Assembly (NCBI GenBank): GCA_947463325.1
Contig: CANHQT010000004.1
Coordinates: forward strand, 1 to 64,000
Reading direction: 5' to 3'
DNA: 64,000 nucleotides
Source: Sphingomonadaceae bacterium
Lineage (GTDB): Bacteria; Pseudomonadota; Alphaproteobacteria; Sphingomonadales; Sphingomonadaceae
The first letter of the stretch is position 1; every line of letters starts with the position of its first letter. The translations under genes were made by a program, and so were the position numbers. Under the pieces are notes generated by a model. It searched no databases. It was not told the DNA's origin and saw only the letters and a list, made by a program, of their open reading frames with translations. This document shows positions 53,398 through 62,157 of the stretch, piece after piece.

Positions 53398-55236
53398 CTA
53401 ACGCTTTGGGCCACGCGGCGGGCGCGCCCCAGCAGGGCGGCCAGGCCCGCGCGAGGCCCCTTGCGGACGCGGGGCGCCTGGCGAACGGGGAGCGCCTGGC
53501 GCACGAGGGCCGCCTTGCGGACGTGATGCGCCCTGGGGGCGCGGGCCACCGTGAGGGCCACGGGGCTTGCCGCCGCCGCCAGAAGGCGGACCACGGCCGA
53601 TGGTGGGACCGCCCGGCGCTGGCGTGATGGCAAGGCCGCTTTCATCCTCTGCGCCGGGTTTCAGCGTGCGGCGCAGCGTGTCGGCGACACGGTCCGCAAT
53701 GCCGCGCGGGATTTCCACAAAGCTTTCGTGCATGCCGATGCGGATCGCACCGATATCTCCCCGCGTCACATGCGCGCGGCGGCACAGCAAGGGCAGCAGC
53801 CAGCGCGGATCGGCATTGTGCCGGCGCCCGGCATCGATGCGGAACCACACGCTATCCTCGAAACCCTCTCGGGGGGCACGCTCGGCGCGCTCCGGCCGGG
53901 CGCCGCGCTCGCGCTGGGGCGGTCCGGTGTCGGGGATCAATTCCTCTGGTCGGGGAAGCGCGGCGCGATGAGCGTGGACGAGCAGCGCGGCAATTTCCTC
54001 CGGGCTGCGCTGTTCAAGCAGCTGCGCTGCAATTGCCGCATCCTCACTATCCGTTTCGATAGGTGCGAGCAGCCGTTCGATGAGGCGGGCGCGGTCGGCA
54101 ACGACAACCTCCTCCGCTGTCGGCGGCTGGCGCCATTCGGCCTGAACACCGGCATCGCGCAGCAGCAGCTCGACCCGGCGGCGGCGGGGGTAGGGGACGA
54201 TAAGGGCGGCTACGCCCTTTTTCCCTGCGCGCCCCGTGCGGCCCGAGCGGTGCTGGAGCGTTTCGGCATCGCGCGGCAGCTCGACGTGGATAACGAGAGT
54301 CAGCGTCGGCAAGTCGATGCCGCGGGCGGCGACATCGGTGGCGACGCACACGCGGGCGCGCCGATCGCGCAGCGCCTGAAGCGCATGGTTGCGTTCTGAC
54401 TGGCTGTGTTCGCCGGAAAGGGCAACGGCAGCAAAGCCGCGTTCCACGAGGCTGGCATGCAGGTGGCGGACATTGTCACGCGTGGCGCAGAAAAGGATGG
54501 CGGTATCCGCCTCATGCAGGCGCAGGAGGTTGACCGCCGCATTCTCGATATCGGCAGGCGCGACGAGGATCGCCTGATAAGCGATGTCGCCGTGGCCGCG
54601 ATCCGCGCCGCGCGTTTCGAGCCGCAAGGCATCGCGCTGATACCGTTTGGCGAGCGCGACGATCGGGCGCGGCATGGTGGCGGAGAAGAGCAATGTACGC
54701 CGCCCTTCCGGCGTTGCATCGAGCAGTTCCTCGAGATCTTCGCGAAAGCCCATGTCGAGCATCTCGTCAGCTTCATCGAGGACGGCAACCTTGAGCGCCG
54801 ACAGGTCTAGCGCGCCGCGCTCAAGATGGTCGCGCAGTCGGCCGGGCGTGCCGACCACGATCTGCGGGCGAGCAGCGAGCATACGCCGTTCACGCGAGGC
54901 ATCCATGCCGCCGACACAGGTGGCGAGGCGCGCGCCGGCATGGGCATAGAGCCAGGCAAGCTCTCGGCTGACCTGAAGCGCCAGTTCACGGGTCGGGGCG
55001 ACGACGAGCGCGAGCGGGGCGTGCGCCTCATGCGGGCGATTATCTGCACCGAGCAGATCGGTGGCCATGGCAAGGCCGAAGGCGACGGTTTTCCCTGACC
55101 CGGTCTGGGCGGAGACAATGAGATCACGGGCATGTGCTTCTGGAGACAGGACAGCGGCCTGCACGTCAGTGGGTTCGGCATAGCCGCGCGCGGATATTGC
55201 GGCGGCAAGCGGGGCGGGACAATCAGGAAAGGCCAT
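53398..55236 (-). CDS. DEAD-box RNA helicase with DbpA-type RNA-binding domain
   Basis: 612 aa. Q-motif Gln26, Walker A AQTGSGKT (43-50), PTRELALQV, VLDEADEML, LFSATMPR, and HRSGRTGRAG. After the two RecA domains (to about 380) comes a DbpA-like RNA-binding domain (about 475-545; GRRHNADPRWLLPLLCRRAHVTRGDIGAI), then a 60-residue Gly/Pro/Arg tail. Such tails are common in alphaproteobacterial CsdA/DeaD-type helicases acting in ribosome assembly or cold adaptation. An inverted repeat spans the leader just before the ATG. Confidence 0.92.
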   Translation of the reverse strand: MAFPDCPAPLAAAISARGYAEPTDVQAAVLSPEAHARDLIVSAQTGSGKTVAFGLAMATDLLGADNRPHEAHAPLALVVAPTRELALQVSRELAWLYAHAGARLATCVGGMDASRERRMLAARPQIVVGTPGRLRDHLERGALDLSALKVAVLDEADEMLDMGFREDLEELLDATPEGRRTLLFSATMPRPIVALAKRYQRDALRLETRGADRGHGDIAYQAILVAPADIENAAVNLLRLHEADTAILFCATRDNVRHLHASLVERGFAAVALSGEHSQSERNHALQALRDRRARVCVATDVAARGIDLPTLTLVIHVELPRDAETLQHRSGRTGRAGKKGVAALIVPYPRRRRVELLLRDAGVQAEWRQPPTAEEVVVADRARLIERLLAPIETDSEDAAIAAQLLEQRSPEEIAALLVHAHRAALPRPEELIPDTGPPQRERGARPERAERAPREGFEDSVWFRIDAGRRHNADPRWLLPLLCRRAHVTRGDIGAIRIGMHESFVEIPRGIADRVADTLRRTLKPGAEDESGLAITPAPGGPTIGRGPPSGGGGKPRGPHGGPRPQGASRPQGGPRAPGAPRSPGAPRPQGASRGPGRPAGARPPRGPKR

Positions 55237-55243
55237 CGATTAT

Positions 55244-55277
55244 GTTTTTCCGGGTGCGCCATGCGCCACGGAAAAAC
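55244..55277 (-). promoter_or_regulatory. Leader inverted repeat over the helicase ribosome-binding region
   Basis: Perfect 9-bp arms GTTTTTCCG and CGGAAAAAC (55269-55277 and 55244-55252) with a 16-nt loop lie 7 nt before the helicase ATG on the minus strand. The only purine-rich sequence before the ATG (CGGAAAA) is inside the 3' arm, so the hairpin would mask it. The U-tract is in the 5' arm, not after the stem, so it is not a standard terminator of the upstream tRNA. Confidence 0.5.
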
Positions 55278-55321
55278 GGCCGGATTGCCGATGGACGTGC
55301 GTAGGGCAGACAATAGGCTGG

Positions 55322-55397
55322 TGGTGCCGCTTACAGGACTCGAACCTGTGACCCCCGCATTACGAATGCGATGCTCTACCAACTGAGCTAAAGCGGC
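55322..55397 (-). tRNA. tRNA-Thr (CGT anticodon), CCA encoded
   Basis: Cloverleaf closes fully: 7-bp acceptor stem (GCCGCTT at 55391-55397 with AAGCGGC at 55326-55332), D-arm TAGCTCAGTTGGTAGAGCA, anticodon loop TTCGTAA with CGT, T-arm GGTTCGAGTCC, discriminator A at 55325 and CCA at 55322-55324. Reads ACG codons. No variable-arm expansion. Confidence 0.97.
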
Positions 55398-55434
55398 CCG
55401 CCGATGCACCCGCAAGCTTTGCGGGGCGGCGAGG

Positions 55435-55463
55435 CCGGTAGCAGCAAGCGCCGCCTGAGACAA
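55435..55463 (-). promoter_or_regulatory. Candidate tRNA-Thr promoter
   Basis: On the minus strand TTGTCT (55463-55458) and TACCGG (55440-55435) are 17 bp apart. Transcription would start near 55428. The 30-nt leader holds a perfect 7-bp hairpin (55409-55415 with 55419-55425), ending 11 nt before the mature tRNA 5' end. Confidence 0.35.
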
Positions 55464-55552
55464 GTGCAGCAGGCGGCCGATGCTTAACCGCCCTTTTACT
55501 AGTGCTGGCGCAAAAGCGGTTCCGGACACGAGCGGACCAGGATCCTTAATGC

Positions 55553-56914
55553 ATGGACACGCAGCGCAACGCCTTTGACAGCGACGCCCCAGGGCAAGTC
55601 GAGGCGCCGGGCATCGAAACGCCCCCGGTGATCGGGCAGGACGAGCGCCGGATGCATGTGCGCGCCTACAATTTCTGGGCAAAATTGTTGCAAGGCCGGT
55701 CCTTTCCGTCGATCGAGGCGCTCGACCTCGACCAGCTCGGCGACTTTGGCCACCATGCGGTTCTGCTCGATTTCACCAGCGGCATCGACAATCCGGCGAT
55801 TTCCTATGTCGGCGAGACGCTGGCGCGCGAATGCGAGCTGGATGACAGCATCCAGTACATCTCCGAAATCCCGCGCCGATCGCTGCTGTCGCGACTGACC
55901 GACCATTATCTGCAGATCATCGCCAACCGTGCACCGATCGGTTTTGAAGCCGAGTTCGTCAATGCGCGCGGTTCAACCATTCTCTATCGCGGCGTGCTGC
56001 TGCCTTTCTCGTCCGACGATGACTCCATCGATTTCATCCTCGGCGTGATCAATTGGAAGCAGGCCGCAGAACCGACATTGAGCGATGCGATCAACGCGCA
56101 GCTGGCCGAAGCCGTGTCGCATGCATCCGCCAGCGCCCGCCCGACCCTGCCGATCTGGGGTGACGGACCGGACGCCAGCCACGCCACCATCCCGGGTGGA
56201 CCGCCCGCGCCGGCAACGGTCGAGGATCACCGGGACGAGGAACTGCTGCTCGATGCTGTTGCCGCGCTCGACGAAATGGTCGACGGGCCGATCGAGGACG
56301 AGGGCGAGCTGAACCTGGCCGACTGGCTGGCGGGCGCGCGGGCCTGCGCCGATACTGCCGCACAGGCGAATGCGCGCGGGCACAGCGCGCTCTATCAGGC
56401 TTTGGGCCGTGCATGGGGCTTTGCCCGCGCCGCTGAAAGCGATCCCGACGGCTATGCCGAACTGCTCGAGGAAGCAGGTATTACCACTTCCCCGCGCGCG
56501 CCGATGACCCCGGTGGTCAAGCTCGTCTTTGGCATCGCCCACGATAAAACCCGCCTCGCCGAATATGCCGCCGTGCTGGGCTATGCTGCCGAAGAGGGGC
56601 TGAGCCCGGCTGACCTTTCGCAGCACATCTCCGGCTATGAAGGCGGCCTTAAGGCGCTGGTGCGCGCGATCCGCGCACGCAAACGCAATCAAGCGGCAAA
56701 GCCGGATCCTCTAGCTCAAGCCGCTGCCCTGCTGGAGACTGTGCCGGCACTGGGCGCTGTTGACCTGCCCAAGGTGCCGCAAGACGGCACCTATATGAGC
56801 CTGCTGGTGCGCCGCGAGGCGGACGGCCGCCTTTCCGTCATCGGCGGCGCGAACGATGTGCATGGCTCCACCCGCCAACTGATGCGCGATGTCGCTCGCC
56901 AACATCGCGGCTGA
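55553..56914 (+). CDS. PAS-like domain protein of unknown function
   Basis: 453 aa, cytoplasmic. Residues about 35-170 look like a PAS_5-type sensor fold (FWAKLLQGRSFPSIEALDL, GDFGHHAVLLDFTSGI, YLQIIANRAPIGFEAEFVN, LYRGVLLPF). The middle is an acidic/Ala-rich linker; the C-terminus has helical segments (YAAVLGYAAEEGLSPADLSQHISG) and a basic RARKRNQ. No kinase, cyclase or DNA-binding domain is evident. An AGGA site lies 9 nt before the ATG. It precedes the glutamate dehydrogenase gene by 184 bp. Confidence 0.8.
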   Translation: MDTQRNAFDSDAPGQVEAPGIETPPVIGQDERRMHVRAYNFWAKLLQGRSFPSIEALDLDQLGDFGHHAVLLDFTSGIDNPAISYVGETLARECELDDSIQYISEIPRRSLLSRLTDHYLQIIANRAPIGFEAEFVNARGSTILYRGVLLPFSSDDDSIDFILGVINWKQAAEPTLSDAINAQLAEAVSHASASARPTLPIWGDGPDASHATIPGGPPAPATVEDHRDEELLLDAVAALDEMVDGPIEDEGELNLADWLAGARACADTAAQANARGHSALYQALGRAWGFARAAESDPDGYAELLEEAGITTSPRAPMTPVVKLVFGIAHDKTRLAEYAAVLGYAAEEGLSPADLSQHISGYEGGLKALVRAIRARKRNQAAKPDPLAQAAALLETVPALGAVDLPKVPQDGTYMSLLVRREADGRLSVIGGANDVHGSTRQLMRDVARQHRG

Positions 56915-57098
56915 GCAGGCCGAGTAAGAAAATTTCACTCGACTGATCGAATCTTTGCGCCGCTAGGGTTGAGCCAGAAGCCCGACAGGCGCATAGGCCG
57001 AAGAGGGAAGGGCTGCAGCGCGCGGTCTGCCGGTGTGCGCCGGTAACGCTACGGCAGAGCCTCCCCCTGATGCGCAGGAAGACGGGCAGGAGCGACCC

Positions 57099-60000
57099 AT
57101 GGCGGTACAGACGGACGGAAAGAGCACAGCAGAAAATGGCACCGGCGAGGCGCCGCCCCGTGCCCTGCTCGTAGCGATCCGCAATGCACTCGCCGACAGC
57201 GCCCTGCCTGACGAGGACATCGACACGTCTGCCGCCGAGCGTGACGAGGCCGCAGCCTTTGTCGCCGCGACCGCGCTGGTGCGCGACGCCGGGACCCCTG
57301 CCATCGCGCTGGAGACTTTAGCCGGCGAAGCGGGCGCCCGCCGGATGCGGCTCGCCATCATCAACGATGACATGCCGTTCCTGGTCGATTCAGTGGCAGG
57401 TGCGGTTTCCAATGCGGGGCTGGTCATCACGCGTATCATCCACCCCGTGGTGGCGGTGCGCCGCAATGCTGACGGACGGCTGACCGACGTGCTCGATCGC
57501 GGTGCCAGCGGCGAGCCGCGCGAATCCATGATCTACATGGAGATGGAGCGGGCCGATGCGCGGACCCGGCGATCATTGCTGGGCGACATTGAGGCGGTGC
57601 TGGGGGATGTGCGGGCTGCGGTGACCGACTGGCAGAAGCTGCAGGCGGCGATGGCCGATGATGCCGCGCGGCTGGGCGATAGCGAGGCATCAGCGCTGCT
57701 GCACTGGTTCCTCGACCGCAATTTCACGCTGCTTGGCCACGAACAGCGTGATCGCAATGGCGCTGCGAGCGGCACGCTGGGCATTTGCCGGAGCGGCGAC
57801 ATGCCGCTGCTCGCAGCCGCCACGGTGCAGGCAGCGTTCCAGTGGTTCGAGCGGGGCGACCGAGTGCCGCTGATCGTCAAATCGAACCGCACCGCCACGG
57901 TCCACCGCCGGGTGCTGATCGACGTCATCATCATCCCCGTGCACGGCGCGGACGGGATCGAGGCGCTATCGATCCATGCCGGCCTGTGGACCAGTGCCGC
58001 GCTGTCGAGCCCGCCCGAGAAGGTGCCGATGCTGCACACGGCGCTTTCCGAGCTCATCACCAAATTCGGGTTCGATCCTTCGGGTCATGCCGGCAAGGCC
58101 CTGGCCCATGTGCTGACACAATTGCCGCATGACCTGCTCGTCGCCACGGACAGTGCGCAGCTGGAAGCGATCGCGCTCGACGCCATGTCGATTGCCGACC
58201 GGCCGCGCCCCAAGCTCGCCTTCATCCTTTCGCCGCTGAAGCGCCACCTGTTTGCGTTCGTGTGGCTACCGCGCGACGAGGTTTCGACCGCGCGGCGCAC
58301 CGCCATCCAGGACCTGCTGATGGCGCGAACCAATGCCCGGCTGCTGAGCTGGAGCATTTCCATGGAGGATGGCGGCGCGGCGTTGCTGCGTTACACGCTC
58401 GACCTGCGCGACGGCGGCAAGGTGCCGGACGTGCGCGGGCTCGATGCCGAGCTGGAGGAGATGGTGCGCGGCTGGGCACCTGGCGTCGAAGCGGCGCTGG
58501 CCCAGCTGGTCGAGCCAGGCCGCGCCAATGCGCTGGCAGCACGCTTTGCTCAGGCTTTGCCGCAATCCTACCGCCTGACCCACAGCACCGAGGATGCGGC
58601 GCAGGACATCTTGCGCCTGCGCGACCTTTCCCCCGACCGTCCGGTCAATGTACGGATTGCCGGAGACGGCGAGGCGGCCGGAAAACTGAGGCTCAAAGTC
58701 TATAGCGCGAGCGGAAGCCTGCCACTGTCATCGATGGTGCCGGCGCTCGAGGATTTCGGTTTTGTGGTGCTGCAGGAACTGCCGACCGCGCTGGATGGAA
58801 TCGACGGCTATCATCTGCATGACTTCGGCCTGGGCGACGCGGAGGAAATCGCCGCGGGCACCGACCTTGCCATGGTCGAGCGTGCGGTGGCGGCAGTGCT
58901 GGCAGGACAGGCCGAGAATGACGCCTTCAACCAGCTGGTCAGCGCGGTCGGTATCGACCCCGAGGCAGTCGGCTGGCTGCGCGCATGGTTCCGCTATCTG
59001 CGGCAGGCCGGCGTCACTTATTCCATCCCCACATTCGTGCAGGCATTGCGGGGGGCGCCCGAAGTCACCCGTGCATTGGTCGCGCTGTTCCGCGCCCTGC
59101 ATGACCCCAAAGGCGCCAGCCCTGATGCCGCCCAGACCGCGCGCGAGGCGGTGACTGCAGGCCTCGACAAGGTGGCAGCGATCGACGAGGACCGCATCCT
59201 GCGCCTGATGCAGAGCGTGATCGAAGCGACGCTGCGCACCAACGCCTTTGCGCCCGCCGCCGCCGAAGCATTGGCGTTCAAAATCGACAGTGCAAAGGTC
59301 CCGGGCCTGCCCCAGCCGCTGCCGTGGCGCGAGATTTTCGTTTATTCACCGCGGGTCGAGGGCATCCATTTGCGCGCCGGCCCGGTCGCGCGCGGCGGCC
59401 TGCGCTGGTCCGACCGGCGTGACGATTTCCGCACCGAGATCCTCGGCCTGATGAAAGCGCAGCGGGTCAAGAATGCGTTGATCGTGCCGACCGGCGCCAA
59501 GGGCGGATTTTATCCCAAGCAATTGCCCGACCCGAGCGCGAACCGCGACGCCTGGTTCGCCGAAGGCACCGAATGCTATCGCATCTTCATCCGCACCCTG
59601 CTGTCGATCACTGACAATCGTGTGGGTGAGACGGTCGTGCATCCCAAGCATGTCGTCATCCGCGATGGTGAGGATCCCTATTTCGTTGTCGCCGCCGACA
59701 AAGGCACAGCAACCTTTTCCGACGTCGCCAATGCCATCGCGCTGGAGCATGACTTCTGGCTGGGCGATGCCTTCGCCAGCGGCGGTTCCAACGGCTATGA
59801 CCACAAGGCGATGGGCATCACCGCCAAGGGTGCCTGGTTGTCGGTGCAGCGCCATTTCCGCGAACTTGGCACCGATGTGCAGAGCGATCCGGTAACGGTT
59901 GTGGGCGTTGGCGACATGTCCGGCGACGTGTTCGGCAACGGCATGCTGCTGTCCCAGAGCCTGAAGATCGTCGCGGCATTCGACCACCGCCACATCTTCA

Positions 60001-61769
60001 TCGACCCCGCCCCCGATGCGGCGACAAGCTGGGCCGAGCGCAAACGCTTGTTCGAGCTGCCGCGATCAAGCTGGGCCGATTATGATGCCAGCCTGATCTC
60101 CACCGGCGGCGGCGTATATCCGCGCAGCCAAAAGTCGATCGACCTTTCGCCCGAAGCCGCTGCCGCCATCGGCATTGCACCCGGCGCGATCGACCCGGCA
60201 ACGTTGATGGCCGCGATCCTCAAGGCGCCGGTCGACCTTATCTGGTTCGGCGGCATCGGCACCTATGTGAAAGCAGCCGCGCAGAACAATGCCGAGGTCG
60301 GAGACCCGGCCAACGACCGTATCCGCGTCGATGCCGAAGCCTTGCGCGCGCGGGTGATTGGCGAGGGCGCGAACCTGGGCGTCACGCAAGCGGCGCGTAT
60401 TGCCTTCGCGGGACGCGGCGGGCGCATCAACACCGACTTCATCGACAATAGCGCGGGCGTCGACTGTTCTGACAATGAGGTCAACATCAAGATCGCGCTC
60501 AACCGTGAGGTGCGCGAGGGCCGCCTGGGTGCCGAACCGCGCAACGTGCTGCTCGCCTCCATGACCGATGCGGTGGCGGAACTGGTGCTGGCCGACAACC
60601 GGCTGCAGGCGCTGGCTCTCTCCATCGCCGAGCGGGGCGGGGCAGCGGCGCTGCCTTCCCTCATCCGGCTGATCGAGCATTTCGAGGGGACGGGCAGGCT
60701 GGACCGCTTGGTCGAAGGCCTTGCGTCCAACGACGATCTCACCCGCCGGATGAATGAGCATCGCGGCCTGACGCGGCCCGAGCTGGCGGTGCTGCTTTCC
60801 ACGGCAAAGCTGGCCATCCAGGACGCGGCCGAGGACGGCAAGCTGGGCGCCGATCCGCTGATGGACGAGGAGCTGCTCGCGGCCTTCCCGCAGGCGATGG
60901 CGGGCGCACATCGCGATGCCATCCTGTCCCACCAGCTGCGCAACGAGATTGTCGCCACCAAGGTCGCCAACCGGCTGGTCAACCGTATGGGTCTGATCCA
61001 CCCGTTCGAGCTGGCCGAAGAAGAAGGCGTCGGCATGGCCGATGTCGCCGAGGCCTTTGTGGTTGCCGAGAAGCTGTTCGAGCTTCCCGCACTGTGGGCA
61101 AGGATCGACAGCGAACCCATGCCCGAGGCGGTGCGTATCGGCCTTTATGGTGAAGTCGCGCTGGAACTGCGCGCGCACATGGCGGACCTCATTCGCAACG
61201 CAGTGGCTGACCGCAGCCTCGCACGTTGCGTGGCCGAGCTGTCACCGGGCATTGCGCTGCTGGACCGGCAGAGTGACCGGCTGATCCGCCCTGCAGGGCG
61301 CGAGGCGGCGGATGCTTTCCAGCGCCGTCTGGAAGATCAGGGCACACCGACCGATTTGGCGCGGGCCATCGTTCATCTGGCGGAAGTCGACGGGGCGGTG
61401 GGCATCGTTTCGCTCGCGACGCGCACGGGCACTGACCCCGCCGCACTGACGACCGCCTTTGGCGCTTTGGGCCAAGCCACCGGCCTCGACTGGGCACAGG
61501 GCGCAGCGATGACGATGGCGCCGGTCGACCCGTGGGAGCGACTGCTCGTGGCAGGCCTCGCCCGCGATTTCCAGCAGATGCGGCTCGATACCATCGCGCG
61601 TCTGGGCGGCGAAGCTGAGGCGGCTGCAAATGGCTGGCTGGCACGCAATGACGCGCGGGTGCGGCAGTTCCGCACCTTTGTCGACCGCGCCAAACTGAGC
61701 CCGCAGCCGTCCCCGGCGATGCTGGCCCAGCTGGCAGGGCAGGCACGCACGCTGCTGGCACGCGCCTGA
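57099..61769 (+). CDS. NAD-specific glutamate dehydrogenase (large, GDH-180 type)
   Basis: 1,556 aa. Oxidative deamination of glutamate to 2-oxoglutarate with NAD+. N-terminal ACT-like and helical regulatory regions (to about 680) include DMPFLVDSVAGAVSNAGL. The catalytic domain has VARGGLRWSDRRDDFRTEILGLMKAQRVKN, the Lys in GAKGGFYPKQLP, GVGDMSGDVFGNGMLLS and IGEGANLGVTQAARIAF; a helical C-terminal domain follows. The start at 57099 has an AGGAG ribosome site; a GTG at 57033 lacks one. Longest gene in the window, probably monocistronic. Confidence 0.96.
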   Translation: MAVQTDGKSTAENGTGEAPPRALLVAIRNALADSALPDEDIDTSAAERDEAAAFVAATALVRDAGTPAIALETLAGEAGARRMRLAIINDDMPFLVDSVAGAVSNAGLVITRIIHPVVAVRRNADGRLTDVLDRGASGEPRESMIYMEMERADARTRRSLLGDIEAVLGDVRAAVTDWQKLQAAMADDAARLGDSEASALLHWFLDRNFTLLGHEQRDRNGAASGTLGICRSGDMPLLAAATVQAAFQWFERGDRVPLIVKSNRTATVHRRVLIDVIIIPVHGADGIEALSIHAGLWTSAALSSPPEKVPMLHTALSELITKFGFDPSGHAGKALAHVLTQLPHDLLVATDSAQLEAIALDAMSIADRPRPKLAFILSPLKRHLFAFVWLPRDEVSTARRTAIQDLLMARTNARLLSWSISMEDGGAALLRYTLDLRDGGKVPDVRGLDAELEEMVRGWAPGVEAALAQLVEPGRANALAARFAQALPQSYRLTHSTEDAAQDILRLRDLSPDRPVNVRIAGDGEAAGKLRLKVYSASGSLPLSSMVPALEDFGFVVLQELPTALDGIDGYHLHDFGLGDAEEIAAGTDLAMVERAVAAVLAGQAENDAFNQLVSAVGIDPEAVGWLRAWFRYLRQAGVTYSIPTFVQALRGAPEVTRALVALFRALHDPKGASPDAAQTAREAVTAGLDKVAAIDEDRILRLMQSVIEATLRTNAFAPAAAEALAFKIDSAKVPGLPQPLPWREIFVYSPRVEGIHLRAGPVARGGLRWSDRRDDFRTEILGLMKAQRVKNALIVPTGAKGGFYPKQLPDPSANRDAWFAEGTECYRIFIRTLLSITDNRVGETVVHPKHVVIRDGEDPYFVVAADKGTATFSDVANAIALEHDFWLGDAFASGGSNGYDHKAMGITAKGAWLSVQRHFRELGTDVQSDPVTVVGVGDMSGDVFGNGMLLSQSLKIVAAFDHRHIFIDPAPDAATSWAERKRLFELPRSSWADYDASLISTGGGVYPRSQKSIDLSPEAAAAIGIAPGAIDPATLMAAILKAPVDLIWFGGIGTYVKAAAQNNAEVGDPANDRIRVDAEALRARVIGEGANLGVTQAARIAFAGRGGRINTDFIDNSAGVDCSDNEVNIKIALNREVREGRLGAEPRNVLLASMTDAVAELVLADNRLQALALSIAERGGAAALPSLIRLIEHFEGTGRLDRLVEGLASNDDLTRRMNEHRGLTRPELAVLLSTAKLAIQDAAEDGKLGADPLMDEELLAAFPQAMAGAHRDAILSHQLRNEIVATKVANRLVNRMGLIHPFELAEEEGVGMADVAEAFVVAEKLFELPALWARIDSEPMPEAVRIGLYGEVALELRAHMADLIRNAVADRSLARCVAELSPGIALLDRQSDRLIRPAGREAADAFQRRLEDQGTPTDLARAIVHLAEVDGAVGIVSLATRTGTDPAALTTAFGALGQATGLDWAQGAAMTMAPVDPWERLLVAGLARDFQQMRLDTIARLGGEAEAAANGWLARNDARVRQFRTFVDRAKLSPQPSPAMLAQLAGQARTLLARA

Positions 61770-61805
61770 CCGCGAGCGGCCGGGTTCGCCAGCACCACAG
61801 GCCGA

Positions 61806-61822
61806 CACGCAATTTTTGCGTG
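61806..61822. other. Perfect hairpin 3' of the glutamate dehydrogenase gene
   Basis: CACGCAA (61806-61812) and TTGCGTG (61816-61822) form a 7-bp stem with a TTT loop, 37 bp past the stop. There is no U-tract. A second perfect 7-bp hairpin (61863-61869 with 61877-61883) lies just before the next gene's GAGGAG ribosome site. They may be a weak terminator and a leader hairpin. Confidence 0.4.
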
Positions 61823-61899
61823 GAGCCTTTGCGGCCCATGCAGCGTTCATTCCTCCATCACCGGCCTGCTGCCGTGGCAGGCCGCCGAGGAGAATGGAC

Positions 61900-62148
61900 A
61901 TGAGCATTTTGAGACTGATGGTCGCCGGTGCCGGTGGCTATGCCGCTTGGCACTGGTGGCAACACAGCCATCCATCGCGCGCGGAGCCAGCAGCCTTTGC
62001 CAATGGTGAAAGCGAACCCGCGAACTTCGACCAGACCCGCTCTGCTGGCCCGGAGGGAATGCGGGACGCCACGAAGAGCCGCGAGTGGGACAAGGTCGAC
62101 CAGGCCGCAGACGAGAGCTTCCCGGCAAGCGACTCGCCGGCCTACTGA
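61900..62148 (+). CDS. Small membrane-anchored protein ending in a SFPASDSPA motif
   Basis: 82 aa. One short N-terminal hydrophobic segment (SILRLMVAGAGGYAAWHWW), then a hydrophilic tail that ends WDKVDQAADESFPASDSPAY. The Asp-Glu-SFPASD-PPA ending is a recurring C-terminal motif in small proteobacterial proteins (recalled); function unknown. The ATG at 61900 has a GGAG site 7 nt upstream; an in-frame ATG at 61894 is possible. 130 bp after the glutamate dehydrogenase gene and convergent with the permease. Confidence 0.75.
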   Translation: MSILRLMVAGAGGYAAWHWWQHSHPSRAEPAAFANGESEPANFDQTRSAGPEGMRDATKSREWDKVDQAADESFPASDSPAY

Positions 62149-62157
62149 CCGCTCGCC

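Noticed and set aside
55237..55284. Intrinsic terminator of tRNA-Thr
   Set aside because: The T-tract is in the 5' arm and the sequence after the stem is ACATAATCG, so it does not have terminator layout on the minus strand.
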